A DNA stretch of 10,768 nt, from the NCBI GenBank assembly GCA_022840285.1, contig JALHIE010000106.1, forward strand, positions 1 to 10,768, given 5' to 3'. The notes under the pieces are model-generated. The model was not told the origin of the DNA and did no database searches. It saw nothing but the letters and a program-made list of their open reading frames with translations. Positions 6,188 to 10,768 of this stretch are shown here, piece after piece (positions within the stretch are counted from its first letter, which is position 1; each line of letters starts with the position of its first letter). A program made the translations under genes and the position numbers. This DNA comes from Porphyromonadaceae bacterium (GTDB taxonomy: Bacteria; Bacteroidota; Bacteroidia; Bacteroidales; Dysgonomonadaceae).

Positions 6188-7186
6188 ATGAAAATTGCAA
6201 TTGTTGGAACAAGTGGAGCAGTTGGTCAGGAGTTACTCCGTGTACTTGATGCAAGAAATTTTCCTGTGGATGAACTGATTCTTTTCGGTTCTTCCAGAAG
6301 TGCAGGCTCAACATATATTTTTCGCGGTAAGGAAGTTACCGTAAAAGAACTCAAACACAACGACGATTTTAAAGGGATTGATATTGCTTTTGTCTCGGCT
6401 GGAGGCGGAACATCGCTGGAGTTTGCCGGAACGATCACCCGGCACGGAACCATCATGATTGACAATTCAAGTGCTTTCCGGATGGATGATGATGTCCCGT
6501 TAGTGGTGCCCGAGGTGAATGCCGAAGATGCGCTGGTCCGTCCGAGAAACATCATTGCCAATCCCAATTGTACTACGATTCAGATGGTTGTGGCATTGAA
6601 AGCGATCGAAGATATCTCCCACATTAAACGTGTGCATGTGTCTACCTATCAGGCAGCTTCGGGAGCGGGTGCGTCAGCGATGTCCGAGTTACAGGAGCAG
6701 CACAGGCAACTGGTGAACCACGAAAATCCAACGATCTCTAAATTTGCGTATCAATTGGCATACAACCTGATACCGCAGGTAGACGTCTTTACCGAAAACG
6801 GCTACACCAAGGAGGAGATGAAGATGTTCAATGAAACTCGCAAGATAATGCACAGCAATATCGAAGTGAGTGCTACCTGCATACGTGTTCCTGTATTACG
6901 TGCACATTCGGAAGCTATCTGGATCGAGACGGAAAGGCCGGTGTCGGTGGAGGAAGCTCGTGAAGCGTTTGCCAAAGCCGAAGGCGTTGTGTTACTCGAT
7001 AGCCCGGAGAAAAAAGTATACCCGATGCCGTTGGATGCTGCCGGACAAGATCCGGTCTATGTGGGAAGGATTCGAAAAGACCTTACTAACCCCAACGGAT
7101 TGACATTCTGGACAGCAGCCGATCAAATCTGTAAGGGTGCTGCCTTAAATGCGGTGCAAATTGCAGAGTATTTGATGAAACAGTGA
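6188..7186 (+). CDS. asd: Aspartate-semialdehyde dehydrogenase
   Basis: Asd reduces L-aspartyl-4-phosphate to aspartate semialdehyde with NADPH, the branch point to lysine/diaminopimelate, threonine and methionine. From ATG 6188 the protein has 332 residues, normal for the family. It begins directly with the nucleotide-binding strand MKIAIVGTSGAVGQE (GxxGxxG at 7-13). Other marks are SAGGGTS (70-75), IDNSSAFRMDDDVPLVVPEVN (about 91-111), the catalytic Cys in NPNCTT (C128), the conserved STYQAASGAGA (152-162), the active-site His in VLRAHSEAIW (H240), and NPNGLTFWTAADQ near the end. The longer frame from 6104 is discarded because it covers the promoter. The stop lies only five bases from the stop of the convergent DUF456 gene, and no terminator is visible between them, so the two transcripts probably overlap. 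Confidence 0.96.
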   Translation: MKIAIVGTSGAVGQELLRVLDARNFPVDELILFGSSRSAGSTYIFRGKEVTVKELKHNDDFKGIDIAFVSAGGGTSLEFAGTITRHGTIMIDNSSAFRMDDDVPLVVPEVNAEDALVRPRNIIANPNCTTIQMVVALKAIEDISHIKRVHVSTYQAASGAGASAMSELQEQHRQLVNHENPTISKFAYQLAYNLIPQVDVFTENGYTKEEMKMFNETRKIMHSNIEVSATCIRVPVLRAHSEAIWIETERPVSVEEAREAFAKAEGVVLLDSPEKKVYPMPLDAAGQDPVYVGRIRKDLTNPNGLTFWTAADQICKGAALNAVQIAEYLMKQ

Positions 7187-7191
7187 AGGTT

Positions 7192-7677
7192 TTATACCAA
7201 CGTCATCACAAAAAAGAAAACGATCAACCCCACGGTGATCAGCTTAATAATGAGTCCGGCAATGTAGCCGAAAAATGCGCCTGACGCGTGTTTTACGGCG
7301 GGTTTTATTTTATTCCCGACGATTAATCCACTCACGAGCGCTCCGGCAAAAGGGCCGAAAATAATCCCCCACGGACCCAGGAAAAAACCGATCAGTAATC
7401 CGATGGTTGCTCCCCAGACCACTTTTTTGTTTCCGCCCATTTTCCGGGTTCCCCACAGCGGCAAAATATTGTCGAGGATAGTGACGCCGATGGTGATGAT
7501 TCCCAGAAGCACGATTACGGTCCACGAAACGTTATCTTTTACCGAAGGTACGAATTTCAGCGCCAGCAATCCCGCCCAACAAAGCGGAACACCCGGCAAT
7601 ACCGGTACAACCGTACCGACGGCCCCAACAACAACGCAGATTACGGCCAGGGAGATTAGTAACGGCTCGGGCAACAT
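7192..7677 (-). CDS. DUF456-family integral membrane protein
   Basis: This 161-residue, very hydrophobic protein resembles the DUF456 family of unknown function. Four or more membrane stretches are visible (about 5-27, 34-47, 53-71, 86-120 and 135-160), many rich in glycine. The family-like features are VGTVVPVLPGVPLCWAGLL (20-38), a central DNILPLWGTRKMGGNKKVVWGATIG (69-93, including the conserved GTRKMGG), and GPWGIIFGPFAGA (101-113), a glycine-rich hairpin repeated in type. It starts three bases after the stop of the ZnuC-like gene, so it is translated from the same messenger. It occupies the place where a ZnuB-type permease gene would be expected. Its sequence does not look like that permease, which is longer, and I do not infer a transport role from context alone. 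Confidence 0.83.
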   Translation of the reverse strand: MLPEPLLISLAVICVVVGAVGTVVPVLPGVPLCWAGLLALKFVPSVKDNVSWTVIVLLGIITIGVTILDNILPLWGTRKMGGNKKVVWGATIGLLIGFFLGPWGIIFGPFAGALVSGLIVGNKIKPAVKHASGAFFGYIAGLIIKLITVGLIVFFFVMTLV

Positions 7678-7680
7678 GAG

Positions 7681-8463
7681 TTATTCTTTTTCATCGTGAT
7701 CGTGGTCGTGCTGCAAAAGCACCCGGTGCGGCAGGGAACCGTGGCCAAGTATTTCGATGGGACACGAATCGTAAGCCCCCATGAGCCACTCCTGCGAAAT
7801 ATTGCTGCCGCAATGGTAATGGAGGTTTTGATTGATGCAGGCGATGTTTTTCACCTGCGAAATAATGGTCCCCACGTCGTGGGAGACCAGCACGATAGCT
7901 ATCTCTTTATTTATTTCGTCGAGCAATTTGTAAAAATTAGTTTCGAAGAGTTTGTCGACATATGAGCTTGGCTCGTCGAGAATGATAAGCTTGGGGTTGT
8001 CGATGATGGCTCGCCCCAGCAATACGCGCTGCAGTTGTCCGCCCGAAAGTTCGCCGATAGCCCTGTGCAGTAGGTTTTCAATGCCCATTTTTACGGCAAT
8101 TGGTTCTACCTTTTGTTTGTCTTCTGCCGTGTATCTTTTGATAAACTTCCCCCGTAGCGTTAAGCCGGAGAGAATAACTTCGTGTACGCTGATGGGGAAT
8201 TTTTTATCGATCTGGTTTATCTGTGGCAGGTAACCGATGTTAAGGTGGCTAACTTTTTTTCCGGCATCGAGAAACGTGATATTGCCGGAAGACGGTTGTA
8301 TTAACCCTAAAATAGCTTTCAGCAGGGTGGTTTTTCCTCCGCCGTTAGGCCCGATAATACCCAGAAAATCATTTTCGAAAACGGTGAGCGAAACGTTTTT
8401 CAGTACATCGGGCTTGTTTTCGTAGCCGGCGTTCAGGTTATGTATTTCAATGATCGGGTTCAT
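7681..8463 (-). CDS. znuC: Zinc/manganese-type ABC transporter ATP-binding protein (ZnuC/MntB-like)
   Basis: The 260-residue ATPase would energise a metal ABC importer at the cytoplasmic face of the inner membrane. All ABC motifs are intact: Walker A GPNGGGKTT (38-46), Q-loop LPQ (Q81), signature LSGGQ (139-143), Walker B LIILDEPS (159-166) and the switch His in VSHD (H195). The start at 8463 is supported by an ATGA overlap with the stop of the ZnuA-like gene. An in-frame ATG at 8514 would add 17 residues translating the znuA end. The C-terminus is His-rich (HGSLPHRVLLQHDHDHDEKE), suggesting metal binding or sensing. The YxCPIEI...HG tail type fits metal-family ATPases of Bacteroidales. Whether zinc or manganese is the substrate is not decided by this subunit. 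The cognate permease is not in the operon. Confidence 0.93.
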   Translation of the reverse strand: MNPIIEIHNLNAGYENKPDVLKNVSLTVFENDFLGIIGPNGGGKTTLLKAILGLIQPSSGNITFLDAGKKVSHLNIGYLPQINQIDKKFPISVHEVILSGLTLRGKFIKRYTAEDKQKVEPIAVKMGIENLLHRAIGELSGGQLQRVLLGRAIIDNPKLIILDEPSSYVDKLFETNFYKLLDEINKEIAIVLVSHDVGTIISQVKNIACINQNLHYHCGSNISQEWLMGAYDSCPIEILGHGSLPHRVLLQHDHDHDEKE

Positions 8464-9350
8464 TTTTCCTGGCTGGCTAACAGTTGGGCAATGCGAATCA
8501 GTTCTTCGTCCCATTCATAAGCCAATGGGTTGATGGTATGTGATGTGGCCCCGATTTCCCGGGCAATAACCTCGCTGTTTTTTATATCGAATTCCTGCTG
8601 AACGAAAACGATCTTGATGTTTTCAGCCTTTGCCAGATCCACCAGTTCTTTCATTTGAGCGGGTGACGGGTTCTTCCCTTCAAACTCAATACTGTGCTGC
8701 GTCAGGTTGTAGTCGCGGGCAAGATAGGCCAACGCCGGATGGTAAACGATAAAACTCCGGGTAGGAATATCTTTCAGCAAGCGGGTTAACGCGGAATCGG
8801 TTTCGGCGATCTTTTGCGTCAGTTTTTCGAAGTTGGCCCGGTAGAGACCGGCGTTTTCAACGTCCAGTTCCACTACTGCGTTCAACATATTTTGCGAAAA
8901 AAGAACCGCATTCTTGGCAGAGCTCCATACATGCGGATCAGCAGCATCTGTCTGGTTATGACCGTGGTCTGCGGCCTCGTGCGAATGATCGTGATGCCCG
9001 TGTCCGCCATAAACAGGTTCAATTCCTACTGAACAATCCACGATTTTCAGATCAGGATTGTTTTCGGCAAGTTTTCCCGTCCACACGTTTTCGTAACCCA
9101 GAAAACCCACTTTAAAATAGGCGCGACTGTTTCCCAGCTTTATCATGGCCGAGGGCGACGGTTCATAGGTTTCCGGGCTTGAACCCGGAGAGACAAGCGT
9201 GTTTACCTGAAATTTATCACCCACGATTTGCTCCAGAAAATAACGCTGCGGCTCAATAGTTACCGTGAGTACGTTTGCTTCCTTTTCGCGGTTGGAATGG
9301 CAGGCAAGAAGTAAGAATGGAAATAAGAGCGTGAAAATATATTTTCTCAT
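8460..9350 (-). CDS. znuA: Metal-binding lipoprotein, ZnuA/TroA (cluster 9) family
   Basis: A 296-residue substrate-binding protein that would capture a divalent metal outside the inner membrane and deliver it to an ABC permease. The N-terminus is a lipoprotein signal with lipobox LLLAC (C17). Motifs: SPGSSPETYEPSPSAM (54-69), a His-rich loop GGHGHHDHSHEAADHGH (115-131) of the type found in zinc-specific members, DPHVWSS (H140), VYHPALAYLARDY (H204), and PLAYEWDEE (275-283), which supplies the acidic fourth-ligand region. The first ligand position, usually His in PHxYEP, is Glu here (PETYEP). To my knowledge this is common among Bacteroidota homologues, so the metal site may differ from that of E. 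coli ZnuA. It is first gene of the operon, with a -7 box inside an inverted repeat just upstream. Confidence 0.9.
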   Translation of the reverse strand: MRKYIFTLLFPFLLLACHSNREKEANVLTVTIEPQRYFLEQIVGDKFQVNTLVSPGSSPETYEPSPSAMIKLGNSRAYFKVGFLGYENVWTGKLAENNPDLKIVDCSVGIEPVYGGHGHHDHSHEAADHGHNQTDAADPHVWSSAKNAVLFSQNMLNAVVELDVENAGLYRANFEKLTQKIAETDSALTRLLKDIPTRSFIVYHPALAYLARDYNLTQHSIEFEGKNPSPAQMKELVDLAKAENIKIVFVQQEFDIKNSEVIAREIGATSHTINPLAYEWDEELIRIAQLLASQEK

Positions 9351-9378
9351 CCTGTTGGGTTGATTGTTTTGTTAGAAT

Positions 9379-9410
9379 CTGTTGCAAAATTAAGATAAAT
9401 AGCGCAACAG
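9379..9410 (-). promoter_or_regulatory. Promoter of the znuAC-DUF456 operon with overlapping inverted repeat
   Basis: On the minus strand TAATTTTG (9392 to 9385) is a TAnnTTTG -7 box, 34 bases from the ZnuA start codon. It lies within a perfect 7-bp inverted repeat, CTGTTGC (9379-9385) and GCAACAG (9404-9410), separated by 18 bases. The position across the core promoter is what one expects of a repressor operator, and a zinc-responsive Fur-family regulator would be the obvious candidate. However, the sequence does not match the classical Zur consensus I know, so the regulator is unassigned. Confidence 0.5.
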
Positions 9411-9433
9411 GGAAGTTATAAACAAAGATTTTC

Positions 9434-9441
9434 TATTTTTG
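9434..9441 (+). promoter_or_regulatory. Candidate -7 box of mnmD
   Basis: TATTTTTG matches TAnnTTTG and lies 19 bases ahead of the ATG at 9461, giving a leader of only about a dozen bases. No clear -33 element is visible. It is divergent from the znuA promoter, about 40 bases away. Confidence 0.5.
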
Positions 9442-9460
9442 TTTGTTGTTAAAGACGGAC

Positions 9461-10099
9461 ATGAACATCAAATTTGAAATTACCGAAGACGGTTCGCATA
9501 CTCTTTTTGTTCCTGAACGGAACGAACATTACCATTCCATGCACGGTGCCATACAGGAATCGATGCACGTGTATATTGATGCCGGATTACGACATTGCGT
9601 GAAAAGCGAAGTAAAGGTGCTGGAAATCGGTTTCGGAACCGGGTTAAATGCATTTCTGACCTTGTTGGAAGCCGAAAAAAACAGCAGGAAAATAGATTTC
9701 ACTTCACTTGAACTCTATCCTGTTTCAATAACCGATGCTGAAAAGTTAAATTATGCCGAGTTGATTGATCCCACCCGAAAGGAAGTTTTTAATGAGTTGC
9801 ACAAAACAGGCTGGGGAAAATGGAATCAGGTAGCGCTCTATTTTTCGCTGCTGAAAATGCGGCTCGATTTCAGCAACCCATCTAATTTCCATCCGGAGAA
9901 CAAGTTTGATGTCGTCTTTTTCGATGCTTTTGCTCCTGAAAAACAACCCGAAATGTGGACACAGGCAATTTTCGATAAAATCGCCAAAGGGTCCGTGAGG
10001 AGAATGTTACAGGCTGCGGGTTTCCTTGTTGAAAGACTACCGGGGCCACCCGGAAAAAGGGAGATGTTGCGGGCGGTCAAAAGATCGACCGCTGGTTAA
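9461..10099 (+). CDS. mnmD: tRNA 5-methylaminomethyl-2-thiouridine methyltransferase MnmD, apparently with a short in-frame deletion
   Basis: Stand-alone MnmD methylates nm5(s2)U34 of certain tRNAs to mnm5(s2)U34 with S-adenosylmethionine, the reaction done by the C-terminal-type activity of E. coli MnmC. From ATG 9461 it has 212 residues. Visible are NEHYHSMHGAIQES (21-34), the SAM motif LEIGFGTGLNAFL (54-66), SLELYPV (82-88), DVVFFDAFAPEKQPEMW (150-166) and the hallmark C-terminus LPGPPGKREMLRA (193-205). Between IFDKIA (170-175) and KGSVRRMLQAAGF (176-188) family members normally have about 14 more residues, ending like GGILVTYCA, which form a core strand of the methyltransferase fold. Their absence at a point flanked by GCC AA suggests an in-frame deletion near 9985 and probably an inactive enzyme. 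The frame otherwise stays open. It shares its stop region with the convergent lipoprotein gene. Confidence 0.88.
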   Translation: MNIKFEITEDGSHTLFVPERNEHYHSMHGAIQESMHVYIDAGLRHCVKSEVKVLEIGFGTGLNAFLTLLEAEKNSRKIDFTSLELYPVSITDAEKLNYAELIDPTRKEVFNELHKTGWGKWNQVALYFSLLKMRLDFSNPSNFHPENKFDVVFFDAFAPEKQPEMWTQAIFDKIAKGSVRRMLQAAGFLVERLPGPPGKREMLRAVKRSTAG

Positions 10100-10536
10100 A
10101 TCTTTTTGAGTTGATAATGCGATGCAAAATCGGCATCGGCAACGTTGCCTTCCGGGTCAGAAAGGATAATGCTTCCGTTGTTGATCCTGTAATACGTTTT
10201 TATGCCTTTTTTATCGGTCAGTTCAATCACACGGTCATTCACGAAGACAACCCGGCCTTGATCCTTGAAAGAACCTCGTTTCCTGTCCTGATATTCACGG
10301 GTGAGAATAAAAGTTTCGTCGGAATTAATGGTCAGCTGCATCGAAATACCTGCGGTATTTGCTGCCGGGATAACACCTTGGTAGGTTCCGTAGATATCTG
10401 TTACCGGGCTGGTAGTCTGTTGATTTTCTGTTAGTGTGTTAATGTTGCTTTGGTTTTCGTCAGCCGGTTGTCCGTTGCCGCAACTTGCGAAAAATATGAC
10501 CAGTGCAGCCAGTGCGATGATTTTTAAAGTTTTCAT
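10096..10536 (-). CDS. NlpE-like lipoprotein lacking the N-terminal cysteine pair
   Basis: This 146-residue lipoprotein has a signal peptide with lipobox FASC (C19), and a polar linker (20-46, rich in Asn, Gln and Thr). It then has one small beta-rich domain resembling the NlpE N-terminal domain: YGTYQGVIPAANTAGISMQLTI (49-70), DETFILTREYQDR (73-85), then RVIELTDKKGIKTYYRINNGSIILSD (102-127) and a closing YQLKKI. In E. coli NlpE, an outer-membrane sensor lipoprotein feeding the Cpx envelope-stress response, the corresponding stretch reads like LPCADCxGI. Here both cysteines are Ala and Thr (IPAANTAGI), so thiol-based metal or redox sensing seems unlikely. Function is therefore unknown. The gene is preceded by promoter candidates and convergently overlaps mnmD by four bases. 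Confidence 0.75.
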   Translation of the reverse strand: MKTLKIIALAALVIFFASCGNGQPADENQSNINTLTENQQTTSPVTDIYGTYQGVIPAANTAGISMQLTINSDETFILTREYQDRKRGSFKDQGRVVFVNDRVIELTDKKGIKTYYRINNGSIILSDPEGNVADADFASHYQLKKI

Positions 10537-10587
10537 AATTTTTTGTTGTTGATAATCTTACAATCTTAATGAATAGATTAATAACAA

Positions 10588-10595
10588 CAAAGTTA
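10588..10595 (-). promoter_or_regulatory. Proximal -7 box of the NlpE-like lipoprotein gene
   Basis: On the minus strand TAACTTTG (10595 to 10588) matches TAnnTTTG, 51 bases before the start codon. The best -33 candidates are off the usual spacing (12 or 23 bases). The palindrome ATTGAC-T-GTCAAT at 10610-10622 lies across the -33 region and could be an operator. Confidence 0.55.
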
Positions 10596-10655
10596 CTCCG
10601 ATTGTTTCAATTGACTGTCAATGAGGAATAAAACGTGGAAATTATACACAACATC

Positions 10656-10767
10656 TTAGTGTTTTATTTGCCGTTATAGCCCACCAAAGTTATTGAAAAG
10701 AAGTTGATTCACAAATTTTCACAAAGATTAATTTAATATGATATCAATAATGGCAAATAAAACTAGT
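10656..10767. repeat. Imperfect inverted repeat of about 20 bp at the right window edge
   Basis: The left arm (10656-10677) contains TTTTATTTGCC at 10662-10672; the right arm (10748-10767) contains its exact complement GGCAAATAAAA at 10752-10762. Similarity extends on both sides, with a one-base gap, to TAGT and to TTAT/ATAA. About 70 bases lie between the arms, including the distal promoter. This could be a pair of regulator sites, a small MITE-like element or chance; the window ends right at the right arm. Confidence 0.5.
10685..10715 (-). promoter_or_regulatory. Distal Bacteroidota-type promoter, minus strand
   Basis: TTTG (10715 to 10712), a 19-base spacer and TAACTTTG (10692 to 10685) make the best -33/-7 match in the window. 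Transcription would start near 10678 and run leftward. That gives either a leader of about 140 bases for the NlpE-like gene or a separate small RNA. Confidence 0.65.
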
Positions 10768-10768
10768 T

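Larger units (their letters stand above)
10537..10768. other. Gene-free right edge
   Basis: No coding sequence is supported in these 232 bases. The stretch holds two minus-strand promoter candidates (10588-10595 and 10685-10715), a 13-bp palindrome ATTGAC-T-GTCAAT at 10610-10622, a direct repeat of AATCTTA (10555-10569 region) and one arm pair of an imperfect inverted repeat reaching the window edge. Confidence 0.6.

Noticed and set aside
8464..8514. Upstream start of the ZnuC-like protein
   Set aside because: The extra 17 residues are translated znuA end; the ATGA overlap at 8460-8463 explains the true start.
9443..9460. Non-ATG upstream start for mnmD
   Set aside because: It begins two bases after the -7 box, so before the transcription start; ATG 9461 fits the family.
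10607..10654. 15-codon leader peptide on the minus strand
   Set aside because: There is no ribosome binding site and no codon pattern suggesting attenuation.
1..10768. CRISPR array, toxin-antitoxin pair, phage or defence genes
   Set aside because: No regularly spaced repeats with unique spacers and no such protein families are visible; all clear frames are assigned to housekeeping or envelope functions.

Overview
The window looks like ordinary chromosome from a member of the Bacteroidota, most likely order Bacteroidales. Several start regions carry the phylum's characteristic -7 box (TAnnTTTG), and Shine-Dalgarno sequences are mostly weak or absent. The protein repertoire fits as well: tandem rhomboid proteases, a type IX-secretion-like C-terminal domain, a stand-alone MnmD, and a Glu-containing ZnuA-like protein. 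A finer placement (Dysgonomonadaceae/Porphyromonadaceae-like) is only an impression from protein similarity.

Layout. Positions 1-294 contain no credible gene, but show three TGTACA direct repeats at 24-bp spacing that resemble the end of an IS21-type insertion sequence lying off the left edge. Next on the minus strand come a tRNA-Lys(CTT) and an HU-like DNA-binding protein, each followed by a perfect-stem terminator hairpin. From 974 rightward is a plus-strand series: a rhomboid protease broken by a frame change (1005-1734), a second rhomboid (1718-2605), a membrane-anchored endonuclease/exonuclease/phosphatase-family protein (2589-3713), queD and queE of queuosine biosynthesis (3796-4723), and RNase Z (4749-5630). 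Two monocistronic-looking plus-strand genes follow, each with its own -7 box: a 106-residue secreted protein that is almost only a sorting-type domain (5740-6060), and aspartate-semialdehyde dehydrogenase (6188-7186).

From 9350 leftward on the minus strand is a tight operon of a ZnuA-like metal-binding lipoprotein, a ZnuC-like ATPase and a DUF456 membrane protein. No ZnuB permease is present. Divergent from it is mnmD (9461-10099), which meets a convergent NlpE-like lipoprotein (10096-10536). The last 230 bases hold two promoter candidates and an imperfect inverted repeat reaching the window edge.

How the genes fit together. Several act on tRNA: tRNA-Lys itself, RNase Z (3' end processing), QueD/QueE (wobble G34 to queuosine) and MnmD (wobble U34). 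Others concern the envelope: rhomboids, the sorting-domain protein and two lipoproteins. I see no CRISPR array, toxin-antitoxin pair or defence island, and no clearly undescribed system. The points most worth a second look are the apparent short internal deletions in conserved parts of the first rhomboid and MnmD (perhaps also RNase Z), the metal-transport operon with DUF456 where the permease is expected, the sorting domain without cargo, the Cys-less NlpE-like protein, and the putative IS end.
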